From CAZCWX01 sp964502465 (GTDB taxonomy: Bacteria > Desulfobacterota > Binatia > Bin18), in assembly GCA_964502465.1 (NCBI GenBank), contig CAZCWX010000471.1, positions 1 to 13,421 on the forward strand: 13,421 nucleotides of DNA, given 5' to 3'. Below the pieces are notes generated by a model that was not told the origin of the DNA, did no database searches, and saw only the letters and a program-made list of their open reading frames with translations. The position numbers and the translations under genes are program-made. Positions 7,089-13,421 of the stretch are shown here, one piece after another. The first letter of the stretch is position 1. Each line of letters opens with the position of its first letter.

Positions 7089-7182
7089 GAGCGATCAGCA
7101 CTCAACACTGAGCAAAACACATGCAACCGGCCTCTCTGCCTTCCGTTTTCGCTGATCGCTGAAAGCTGACCGCTGAGTGCTG
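7089..7182. repeat. Inverted pair of 7-nt GCTGANN repeat arrays
   Basis: The right half (7151-7182) is four back-to-back heptads on the plus strand (GCTGATC, GCTGAAA, GCTGACC, GCTGAGT) plus GCTG. The left half (7089-7113) holds similar, more degenerate heptads on the minus strand. The halves pair: AGCGATCAGC (7090-7099) with GCTGATCGCT (7151-7160), or CAGCACTCA (7096-7104) with TGAGTGCTG (7174-7182). The element fills the space between two convergent genes and abuts the stop of the nrtR-like gene, so it may serve as a terminator or mRNA-end structure. Confidence 0.75.
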
Positions 7183-7869
7183 CTACAACACTTCCACATT
7201 CATCGGGCTACGGCGGGTAAAAGCGTACAACATAGCCGGCCGGTGGGCACCACGGCGAGTTTTCTGCAGGGGTTTGAGTAATCCGAGATCCATAATCTTG
7301 CGGCGAAAGTTCCGTCGGTCCAATTTCTGGTCAAGGATGACTTCGTAAATATCCTGTAACTCAGCCAGGGTGAATTCAGGCGGCAGCAGGCTGTAGACAA
7401 TATTGGTGTAGCCGAGTTTAGCCTGCAGTCGCTGCAGTGCGTAGGCTGCGATCGTGTTGTGATCGTACGCCAGTTTCGGCAAGGCGCGGACCGGAAACCA
7501 GCCGACATCAGCATACTTCTCGCCGCTGCGGAGCGCCTGGCTAAAAGAGGGGACCAGGGCAAAATACGCCACTGATACGGTATGTGCGGTCGGGTCACGA
7601 CGCGCATCACCGAAGGTGTAGAGTTGTTCGAGGTAGAGGTCCTGTACCCCGGTTTTCTCGTAGAGTTCGCGACGCGCGGCCTCATCAAGTGGCTCGCCGA
7701 CCTGCACGAGGCCGCCAGGAAATGCCCAGCGTCCAACGAACACCCCCTTTTTAATATTGACCAGCAGCGTTTTGAGCGTGCCCTCGACAATCGTAAACAG
7801 CACCGTGTCCACAGCGACACGGGGATGGATCTGATTGGTGTACTCCACACTCGTCAAGCGGTAACCCAC
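7183..7869 (-). CDS. nrtR: NrtR-like Nudix/winged-helix transcriptional regulator
   Basis: A 228-residue protein with an N-terminal Nudix domain (about 15-135) and a C-terminal winged helix-turn-helix (about 160-220, with FTLAELQDIYEVIL and NFRRKIMDLGLL). This is the NrtR layout: repressors of NAD biosynthesis that bind ADP-ribose in the Nudix pocket. The Nudix box runs G53 to V75. It keeps G53, E59, R67-E68 and E71, but the last metal-binding Glu of the REUxEE core is K72. Loss of Nudix catalysis is common in NrtR regulators, so this one is probably a sensor and not a hydrolase. It begins (GTG 7869) eight bases after the nadA stop, without a clear Shine-Dalgarno site, which suggests translational coupling. 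The partner gene and domain order make the assignment strong; the exact ligand is inferred from the family. Confidence 0.82.
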   Translation of the reverse strand: MGYRLTSVEYTNQIHPRVAVDTVLFTIVEGTLKTLLVNIKKGVFVGRWAFPGGLVQVGEPLDEAARRELYEKTGVQDLYLEQLYTFGDARRDPTAHTVSVAYFALVPSFSQALRSGEKYADVGWFPVRALPKLAYDHNTIAAYALQRLQAKLGYTNIVYSLLPPEFTLAELQDIYEVILDQKLDRRNFRRKIMDLGLLKPLQKTRRGAHRPAMLYAFTRRSPMNVEVL

Positions 7870-7877
7870 ACTTGTGC

Positions 7878-8885
7878 TTAGGCACTGAGCTCCAACATGC
7901 GGTTCAGCGACCGCTCGGCTCCCCGCCGGACATCTTCCGGTAAACTGATTTCGTAACGGAGTTCACGGAGTGAGGCGAGGACGCCATCAAGCGTAATCAT
8001 CTTCATATACGCACACAGCTTACAGCTCTTGTAGAATTTCTTCTCCGGCACTTCGAGCAACAGGCGATCAGAGAGCCCGCACTCCGTCACGATAAGAAAC
8101 TCCTGTGCCGGACTCTCCTTCGCATAGCGCACCATCGCACTGGTCGAGAGGACCGCATCGGCAAGCTGGATGACATCTTCGCGGCACTCGGGATGCACGA
8201 GAATCTGTACCTGCGGTAAATGCTGGCGCACAGTAAGAATCTGCTCAGGCGTAATCTGGTGATGCACGTAACAATTCCCCTCCCAGGAGAGAATCGTTTT
8301 GCTCGTCTGCGTTTGCACATAGCGCGCGAGATTCTCATCAGGCACGAACAAGATGTGCTGACTGTCTAACGTATCCACCACTTTGACCGCGTTGGCCGAG
8401 GTGCAGCAGACATCGGACTCCGCTTTGACATCGGCTGTGGTGTTGACGTAGCAGACGACCTGCAGGTCGGGATAGGCCTTGCGCAGCTCTTCTTTGCGAT
8501 CTGCCAGAGCCTCAGCCGTAATGCTTTCCGAGAGTGAGCAGCCGGCACGCAGATCAGGCAGGAGAACCGTGCGCTCAGGGTTGACGATTTTGGCCGTCTC
8601 GGCCATGAAATGCACGCCGCAGAACACAATGACATCCGCATCGACCTTCTTCGCTTGACGGGCCAGTTCGAGCGAGTCGCCAATGAAGTCTGCGACCTCA
8701 AAGATTTCTGGTCGCTGATAGTTATGGGCCAACACGACCGCGTTTCGTTCTTGTTTCAGCGCGTTGATCTCGCTGATCCATTCAGCATAGGTCCGACAGG
8801 TTTCGTGAGTGTACGCACTGTCGAGTTGAAACAAATGCTCATAGAGTGCCTGCGGGGCCTTTTCCCCACCGTAGACAGTATGCAT
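7878..8885 (-). CDS. nadA: Quinolinate synthase
   Basis: A 335-residue NadA. It condenses iminoaspartate with dihydroxyacetone phosphate to quinolinate, the committed de novo NAD step, in the cytoplasm. Visible features are AHNYQRPEI at 53-61 in the first of three similar domains, DLRAGCSL, WEGNCYVHH, HPECRED and CKLCAYMK. The three Cys expected to hold the [4Fe-4S] cluster are C116, C205 and C291, at the spacing of known NadA enzymes. Length is normal for the longer NadA class. ATG 8885 has GGGGAGGG just upstream at rather tight spacing. It is the first gene of an operon with the nrtR-like regulator. No nadB or nadC is nearby, so aspartate oxidation and phosphoribosyl transfer must be encoded elsewhere. 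Confidence 0.96.
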   Translation of the reverse strand: MHTVYGGEKAPQALYEHLFQLDSAYTHETCRTYAEWISEINALKQERNAVVLAHNYQRPEIFEVADFIGDSLELARQAKKVDADVIVFCGVHFMAETAKIVNPERTVLLPDLRAGCSLSESITAEALADRKEELRKAYPDLQVVCYVNTTADVKAESDVCCTSANAVKVVDTLDSQHILFVPDENLARYVQTQTSKTILSWEGNCYVHHQITPEQILTVRQHLPQVQILVHPECREDVIQLADAVLSTSAMVRYAKESPAQEFLIVTECGLSDRLLLEVPEKKFYKSCKLCAYMKMITLDGVLASLRELRYEISLPEDVRRGAERSLNRMLELSA

Positions 8886-8905
8886 ATTCCCTCCCCAGGG
8901 ATGTT

Positions 8906-8922
8906 TGCGTATTTTTGACGCA
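8906..8922. promoter_or_regulatory. Candidate operator for the nadA operon regulator
   Basis: The perfect inverted repeat TGCGT-7-ACGCA (8906-8910 and 8918-8922) abuts the -10 box and covers the expected transcription start. Outer GTTT (8903-8906) and AAAC (8927-8930) add a second, offset symmetry. Repressor binding here would block initiation. NrtR operators differ among lineages, so assignment to NrtR rests on gene context only. Confidence 0.45.
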
Positions 8923-8950
8923 TACTAAACGCTCGTCCTCCCATCGTCAA
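8922..8950 (-). promoter_or_regulatory. Sigma70-type promoter of nadA-nrtR
   Basis: On the minus strand, TTGACG (8950-8945; five of six matches to TTGACA) is followed by exactly 17 bases and then TAGTAT (8927-8922; four of six matches to TATAAT). It is 37 bases upstream of the nadA start. Spacing, distance and orientation all suit a housekeeping promoter. Confidence 0.65.
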
Positions 8951-9132
8951 GGGGAGCATCACACTATTAGAGAAAAAAAAGAACGAACAGTTTTTTATGT
9001 ACTATTGACAAAATCACCGGTAAAAAACCTCTCAGGCGGCCTGAAAATTGCTTGGTTATTACCCTAAAAGGGTGACAAAGACTGCTCTAACAAAAACAAA
9101 ACGAAGTCTTTCTCTGATGGGACTGTATCTAT

Positions 9133-10290
9133 ATGAGTAGCCATACAGACGTGTTTCGAGTTGGCATATCTGGGTCGTACGGTGGGCTCAATCTTGGTGA
9201 TGAAGCAATTCTTCAAGTTATCACAACCGAGCTCCGCCGTTCCTTGCCAGTGGAGATCACTGTTTTTTCTCGCAATCCCGCAGACACCCTGGCGCGTCAC
9301 CAAGTCGAACGCGCTGTGCCTGTACGGGAATTCTCTCGTGAGGAGGTACGACCTGAAGTCGAGCGGCTTGATCTCTTCATTCTTGGTGGTGGGGGAATCC
9401 TCTTTGATGCAGAGGCGAATATTTATCTCCGAGAAGTTGCCCTCGCTCAAGAATCCGCTGTGCCGGTGATGGTTTATGCCATCAGCGCGGGACCATTGCA
9501 CGATCCCACCGCACAGCAGGGAGTGCGGGATTGTCTCAACCGTGCGACAGTAGTGACAGTGCGCGAGCGACAGGCCCGCAAACTCCTCGAAGAGGTCGGG
9601 GTGCATCGGGAAATCGGCATCACCGCGGATCCAGCTCTTCTGCTCGAGCCTGAACCGCTACCGCCCGATACCCTGAAGCAGGAAGGACTAAATGGACGCC
9701 ACCGTCTCATCGGGATGTCGGTGCGCGAACCGGGCTCAGCTGCACCAGACCTTGATAAGGAACACTACCATGCGGTGTTAGCGAACGCAGCGGACTACAT
9801 GGTTGACCGCCTTGACGCCGACATCGTGTTTGTTCCTATGGAGCGACGTATGCTCGATATGCAGCATAGCCATGCAGTCATCGCACAGATGGCCTATCCC
9901 CAACGGGCTACTGTATTAAAAGGAGAATACACCTCCGGTCAGATCCTCTCCTTAGTGAGTCACTTCGCCTTTGTCGTTGGCATGCGCCTGCACTTCCTCA
10001 TCTTTGCCGCTCTTCAGCAGGTTCCTTTTGTCTCACTGCCCTACGCTAATAAGGTGGCAGGATTCGTAGAAGATCTACAGATGCCCATGCCGCGGCTGCA
10101 GCACGTACACGCTGGTCAGCTGATTGCGTATATTGATCGCTCTTGGGACTTCCGAGGCGATCTGCAAAGCCGTATTGCCCAGGCTCTGCCAGATCTCCAA
10201 GAGCGTGCTCGCGAGAACAACAGGCTGGCAGTCCAGCTATTAACCAATCAGCAAACGACACCAGAAACAGAACACACCAAAGTTGAGTAG
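9133..10290 (+). CDS. Polysaccharide pyruvyl transferase family protein (CsaB-like)
   Basis: A 385-residue protein. The N-terminal motif GISGSYGGLNLGDEAIL (11-27) is typical of CsaB-type pyruvyl transferases, followed by LFILGGGGILFD (81-92), AISAGPLHD (116-124), TVRERQA (142-148) and VVGMRLHFLIFA (281-292). The family moves a pyruvyl ketal from phosphoenolpyruvate to a sugar of a cell-wall or exopolysaccharide, with a GT-B-like fold in the cytoplasm. CsaB in Firmicutes modifies the wall polymer that anchors S-layer proteins. I see no SLH or glycosyltransferase gene here, so the acceptor is unknown. ATG 9133 has a weak ribosome site (GATGGG). The next gene starts six bases after its stop, which implies an operon. 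Confidence 0.82.
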   Translation: MSSHTDVFRVGISGSYGGLNLGDEAILQVITTELRRSLPVEITVFSRNPADTLARHQVERAVPVREFSREEVRPEVERLDLFILGGGGILFDAEANIYLREVALAQESAVPVMVYAISAGPLHDPTAQQGVRDCLNRATVVTVRERQARKLLEEVGVHREIGITADPALLLEPEPLPPDTLKQEGLNGRHRLIGMSVREPGSAAPDLDKEHYHAVLANAADYMVDRLDADIVFVPMERRMLDMQHSHAVIAQMAYPQRATVLKGEYTSGQILSLVSHFAFVVGMRLHFLIFAALQQVPFVSLPYANKVAGFVEDLQMPMPRLQHVHAGQLIAYIDRSWDFRGDLQSRIAQALPDLQERARENNRLAVQLLTNQQTTPETEHTKVE

Positions 10291-10296
10291 TGCTTT

Positions 10297-11703
10297 ATGC
10301 CACCGTTACCGTATCTACAGAATACGTATTCGATTACCTTGCCACCACGCACTGCGACCGTTGCGGCGACTACTGATGTACTGGTAGTGGGAGGAGGTCC
10401 TTCAGGGCTAGGCTCCGCTTTAGGCGCAGCGCGAGCCGGAGCCAAGGTCATCCTGGCCGAACGTTATGGTTTTCTCGGCGGCAATGCCACAGCAGCGCTG
10501 GTTATGCCGCTCACCTCGTTCCATGCACACGGCCAAAAACCACGACGGGCTGATGTGACTGCTCTTTTTCCTGCAGATCAAGGCCCCGGGGAGGCCGTTA
10601 TCGCTGGCGTTTTCAAAATGCTCTTAGAACGCCTCATTGCCACAGGTGGAGCGCTCATTCCATCGCAGCAAACCGGGTTCACGGTACCCTTTGATCCTGA
10701 GATTTTTAAACTCGTTGCTCTCGATCTGCTTGATGAGGCGGGGGTGCAGTTCCTCTTCCATGCCTTTGCCAGTGATGTCATCGGACATCATCCTCTTGAA
10801 GGAGTTGTGTTTGAAACCAAGTCTGGACCGGTTGCGATTAAAGCGCGGACGGTTGTAGATTGCACCGGTGACGGTGATATCGCCGCATTTGCTGGAGCAC
10901 CTTTTGCAGTCGGAAGAGCGGAAGACGAGCAAGTGCAGCCGATGACGCTGATGTTCCGCATAGTGGAGTTTGAGCGCGCGGCGTTCGCAGCCTACGTCCA
11001 AACCCATCCCGACCAATGGCGTGGCGTCCATGGGCTCTGGGATCTCATTGCCACAGCAACTGCAGCTGGGGAACTCGATCTTCCCAGAGAAGATGTCTTG
11101 TTTTTCGGCACTCCCCATGAGCGAGAAGTGAGCGTCAACAGCACGCGTGTCACCGGGGTCTTGGGCACGAGAGTGTGGGATCTCTCCTATGCTGAGTGGC
11201 AAAGCCGCCGACAGATGCGCCAGATTGCTGCGTTTCTCCGCAAGTACGTGCCTGGCTTTGAAAAGGCATATGTGGCTCAGAGCGGAGTGAATATTGGGGT
11301 ACGGGAGACCAGACGGATCATTGGTGAATATCAATTGACCGCAGAGGACATACTCGCTGCTCGTAAGTTTGCTGATGTTATTGCACAGGGTTCGTATCCC
11401 ATCGATATTCATAACCCTGCGGGGAAAGGAACAATTCTCAAACGGCTTCCCCCTGGCGAGTCGTATGACATTCCCTTGCGTTGTCTTTTGCCCCAACGGG
11501 TGGATCAGCTGCTTGTAGCAGGACGGTGTATCTCCGGAACTCATGAGGCCCATTCTTCGTATCGGGTCATGCCGATCAGCATGGCAACCGGTCATGCCGC
11601 CGGTGTCTGCGCTGCCCTCGCGGCTTGTGCAGGCAAAGCACCACGGGATATTCCGGTAAGAGAGGTGCAGCAGGAACTGAAAAGACAAGGAGCCAAGCTC
11701 TGA
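10297..11703 (+). CDS. FAD-dependent oxidoreductase (FAD_oxidored family)
   Basis: A 468-residue flavoprotein. The dinucleotide fold is TDVLVVGGGPSGLGSALGAA, with GxGxxG at G32-G34-G37, and E55 in VILAER is the ribose-binding acid. The GFLGGNATAAL segment (58-68) is characteristic of the FAD_oxidored group. Next come VVDCTGDGDIAA (186-197), VNIGVRETRRIIGEY (331-345), and the C-terminal FAD-binding stretch LLVAGRCISGTHEAHSSYR (405-423). No signal peptide or extra domain is seen, so it is cytoplasmic or peripheral. The substrate is unknown; relatives act on diverse carboxylates and small molecules and are often misannotated. It is the second gene of the pair with the pyruvyl transferase and is followed by a terminator. 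Confidence 0.85.
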   Translation: MPPLPYLQNTYSITLPPRTATVAATTDVLVVGGGPSGLGSALGAARAGAKVILAERYGFLGGNATAALVMPLTSFHAHGQKPRRADVTALFPADQGPGEAVIAGVFKMLLERLIATGGALIPSQQTGFTVPFDPEIFKLVALDLLDEAGVQFLFHAFASDVIGHHPLEGVVFETKSGPVAIKARTVVDCTGDGDIAAFAGAPFAVGRAEDEQVQPMTLMFRIVEFERAAFAAYVQTHPDQWRGVHGLWDLIATATAAGELDLPREDVLFFGTPHEREVSVNSTRVTGVLGTRVWDLSYAEWQSRRQMRQIAAFLRKYVPGFEKAYVAQSGVNIGVRETRRIIGEYQLTAEDILAARKFADVIAQGSYPIDIHNPAGKGTILKRLPPGESYDIPLRCLLPQRVDQLLVAGRCISGTHEAHSSYRVMPISMATGHAAGVCAALAACAGKAPRDIPVREVQQELKRQGAKL

Positions 11704-11711
11704 TAAGCCGA

Positions 11712-11737
11712 AGGGATTGAGACGAGACTCAGTCCCT
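11712..11737. terminator. Strong hairpin terminator between convergent genes
   Basis: A 10-bp stem, AGGGATTGAG (11712-11721) with CTCAGTCCCT (11728-11737) including one U-G wobble, closes a 6-base loop. It is eight bases after the stop of the FAD oxidoreductase and is followed by CTT. It sits 26 bases before the end of the opposing zinc-ribbon gene and may serve both strands. Confidence 0.7.
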
Positions 11738-11763
11738 CTTGATCTGGATTGCGAGACCAGTGC

Positions 11764-13128
11764 CTATATCAACAAATTGTAAGACAGATGCACTCCGGTC
11801 AAGGGATCAATGAGCAAATTCCCTTGTCGTTTGAACGGGTACCAGAGGAGGGTTGCACGCTGGGCACAGGGTTCTTGCTCTTGCTTGGCCAGCTTCGGCT
11901 CTCCATGGGGTTGAACAGCCTCACCTGCTAAGGCGAAGCGGGCAAACGCCACAGCATCCCCTTGATCGTAGTAGCACCCATGAACAGCGGGAGAGGTGCC
12001 CTGGAAAGCCGGTAAGACAGGCTGCTGTGCGGACAGCTTGCGGGCGAAGTCGAGCAGTGCTTTTACACGCCGGTAGCGAAAAGCAGGGAGGAAAAAGGGG
12101 GCTATGCCCTTTTGTCCTCTTCTCATCCGTAGCATCCAAAGAGGCAAATACGTCAGGAGTTGTGGTTCCCTTTCGTTCGGGGCGGCAATGATCTGATACG
12201 GCACCTCATCCAGACTATTGCCCTGGAGCAGCCAGGCTTTATGGCAGGTCGCACAGAAGAACACCACATCGTCCGGCCTGACAGGAAGATCCCAGCCACA
12301 ATTTGGGCACAGAAGGGGGCGAAAATCAACAATCCGGGGGCCTGCAGGTTGCGCCTGTTCAAGGGTGGTGGAGAGCGAGAAGGGAGCAGCCACCGCTACC
12401 ACGGTTTGCGACACCGCATCGATAATCGTGAGCGTAGGCTCCTGGCACCGTTCGACTGCGATGACCCAAAAAGGGAAATAGATCACCGACAGCACCTGCC
12501 CCACAACTGTCCTAGACACAATCTGTGCGTCGTCCGTTTGCAGGCCCCGAGATCGCGCCTCGTCGACCGTCACGCCTACAGCCACAATCTTTCCCCAGGA
12601 CTCCAGTGTTGGTCTATGAAAAAGGGTCAGCCGCAGGACTGCGGGTCGCACGCCTAACGAGTAGAGCCCAACTCCTGATAGGGAGCACGCGATAAAATTT
12701 TTTTCGACATGTCGATCCTTGAGCCCAATCTTTTCCCGAGTATGTGGCTTCTTCCCTCCGCCTGCCAGAGCCAGAGCAACAGCAAGCTGAGGGTGGTCAT
12801 GCAGGGAAGAAAAAGCAGAAGGAGTTTCTCGGGGCTCCCTTTCCCAACGCAGCTCTTGTCCTGTCAGACGGTAGTACGGGATGAAATAGAGTTGCTGGTT
12901 GGTGACACGGCACGGTTTTCCTTCAGCCGGTTGAGCCTCTAGCGCCAGGATGACAGCACGCTGGGCGTCAAGGTTCGGTGTGACCGCATAGCTCAGGACC
13001 TGCTTTCTCCCGGTGACTAGTAAATGCGACCGACAGTAGCGACACTGGACCGCATGCGTACCCTCGGCAAAGTCGAGAGGGGCTGCGCACGAAGGGCAGG
13101 CAGTAGAAACGACGCAACGGTGATGCAT
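11764..13128 (-). CDS. Two-zinc-ribbon protein of unknown function
   Basis: A 454-residue protein with start ATG 13128. Two C4 zinc ribbons are clear: C11-P-S-C14 with C29-R-Y-C32, and C274-P-N-C277 with C292-A-T-C295. Between them is a mostly beta/alpha region with YFIPYYRLTG (about 81-90) and a hydrophobic IYFPFWVIAV stretch (216-225) that does not look like a true membrane helix. A third part with LTYLPLWMLR and a basic patch follows the second ribbon. I do not recognise the family. Such ribbons bind nucleic acid or mediate protein contacts. The open frame continues 48 codons upstream, but those codons translate a repeat element (CPRRRASRNP and WIPAFAGMT, a familiar artefact), so I reject that start. 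The next gene upstream on the same strand also ends in a zinc ribbon, hinting at a functional pair. Confidence 0.8.
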   Translation of the reverse strand: MHHRCVVSTACPSCAAPLDFAEGTHAVQCRYCRSHLLVTGRKQVLSYAVTPNLDAQRAVILALEAQPAEGKPCRVTNQQLYFIPYYRLTGQELRWEREPRETPSAFSSLHDHPQLAVALALAGGGKKPHTREKIGLKDRHVEKNFIACSLSGVGLYSLGVRPAVLRLTLFHRPTLESWGKIVAVGVTVDEARSRGLQTDDAQIVSRTVVGQVLSVIYFPFWVIAVERCQEPTLTIIDAVSQTVVAVAAPFSLSTTLEQAQPAGPRIVDFRPLLCPNCGWDLPVRPDDVVFFCATCHKAWLLQGNSLDEVPYQIIAAPNEREPQLLTYLPLWMLRMRRGQKGIAPFFLPAFRYRRVKALLDFARKLSAQQPVLPAFQGTSPAVHGCYYDQGDAVAFARFALAGEAVQPHGEPKLAKQEQEPCAQRATLLWYPFKRQGNLLIDPLTGVHLSYNLLI

Positions 13129-13294
13129 GAGGGCTAGTACTCCGTCAGTGTGAAGTTGATGAATAGACAATGGCTGCGTCATTCCCGCGAAAGCGGGAAT
13201 CCAGGGCGAAGGGGTGGGGTTTCTGGATGCCCGCCTACGCGGGCATGACGACAGTGTGTGTATCAAAATCATGTGGACTGAGTACTAGTCCTCA
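13128..13294. mobile_element. MITE-like element with long terminal inverted repeats
   Basis: The left end (13128-13160) and right end (13262-13294) are imperfect inverted repeats, about 25 of 33 matches, including CTAGTACTC-x-GTC. Inside lie two palindromic units facing each other: 13178-13204 (stem ATTCCCGC/GCGGGAAT, loop GAAA) and 13223-13249 (stem ATGCCCGC/GCGGGCAT, loop CTAC). The inner units resemble a repeat widespread in Proteobacteria and other genomes. It has no coding capacity, and no clear target-site duplication was found. The left end supplies the GGAG ribosome site and the first base of the start codon of the zinc-ribbon gene. Confidence 0.7.
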
Positions 13295-13328
13295 ATCCCT
13301 GTAGTTGTGTCTTTTTGGCTCATGCTCC

Positions 13329-13421
13329 TCAATCCGAAGCCGTTTTTTCGCCACAATGAAAACAGAATTTCGTTCCAGGCGGCAACTGAGTCTGACAGTG
13401 ATGACAGTGAAGAGCACTCTT
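13329..13421 (-). CDS. C-terminal zinc ribbon of a protein cut by the window edge
   Basis: The frame is open from 13421 to TGA at 13331-13329 and gives the last 30 residues, including HCHHC and TKFCFHCGEKTASD. The pattern C-x-x-C, then LPPGTKF, then C-x-x-C-G is a standard C-terminal zinc ribbon, as found at the end of SPFH-domain and other bacterial proteins. The rest lies outside the window, so the protein cannot be named. It is on the same strand as, and upstream of, the two-zinc-ribbon gene, separated from it by the MITE-like element. Confidence 0.75.
   Translation of the reverse strand, partial: KSALHCHHCQTQLPPGTKFCFHCGEKTASD

Noticed and set aside
9005..9010. TTGACA as -35 of the pyruvyl transferase operon
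   Set aside because: No acceptable -10 hexamer occurs 16-18 bases downstream.
9061..9073. Small inverted repeat ACCCT-AAA-AGGGT upstream of the pyruvyl transferase gene
   Set aside because: Only 5 bp, with no T-run and no promoter around it; it may be chance.
10624..11688. Long minus-strand open frame opposite the FAD oxidoreductase
   Set aside because: It is a shadow of a clear flavoprotein gene; the translation is Cys/His/Arg-rich and lacks domain features.
13129..13272. N-terminal extension of the zinc-ribbon protein to 13272
   Set aside because: These codons lie inside the inverted-repeat element and translate its palindromes (RRRASRNP, WIPAFAGMT), a known repeat artefact.

Overview
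This 13.4 kb window looks like chromosome of an uncultured, GC-moderate Gram-negative-type bacterium. Most starts have Shine-Dalgarno sites, genes are short-spaced, and the mix is of sparse-habitat housekeeping and accessory enzymes (MDR dehydrogenase, SCP2, GYD, nadA plus an NrtR-type regulator, FAD oxidoreductase). A Desulfobacterota, Tectomicrobia or similar lineage would fit, but this is a weak guess. I see no rRNA, tRNA, CRISPR or transposase gene.

Left part (1-2650). The window opens with the tail of an unidentified gene. A small ribbon-helix-helix-like antitoxin gene follows, with a PIN-family toxin gene whose second half is missing, so this toxin-antitoxin pair is probably decayed. 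Next is a membrane-anchored metal-dependent amidohydrolase.

Middle (2840-7180). An orphan ABC ATPase and a zinc-dependent MDR dehydrogenase read rightward and end at a hairpin terminator. Facing them on the minus strand are a secreted endonuclease/exonuclease/phosphatase-fold protein, a small exported CYCGC-motif protein and an SCP2-domain protein. The small protein is the highlight. Its reading frame is interrupted by one TGA exactly where a Cys of a CxxC pair is expected. Reading through the TGA restores a well-formed C-terminus, and a hairpin with a G in its loop follows at a bacterial-SECIS distance. I annotate it as a selenoprotein of the CYCXC (seleno)protein family, ending at 5283 instead of 5391. 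A GYD-domain protein and an inverted pair of 7-nt (GCTGANN) repeat arrays follow.

NAD module (7183-8950). Quinolinate synthase (nadA) and a Nudix/winged-helix NrtR-like regulator form one minus-strand operon. It has a good sigma70-type promoter, and a palindrome directly abuts the -10. This is the layout expected for an autoregulated NAD biosynthesis operon.

Right part (9133-13421). A CsaB-like polysaccharide pyruvyl transferase and a FAD-dependent oxidoreductase form a plus-strand pair ended by a 10-bp hairpin. Opposing them is a two-zinc-ribbon protein of unknown function. Its start codon lies at the edge of a 167-bp MITE-like element with about 33-nt imperfect terminal inverted repeats. 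Beyond the element is the C-terminal zinc ribbon of another protein, cut by the window edge.
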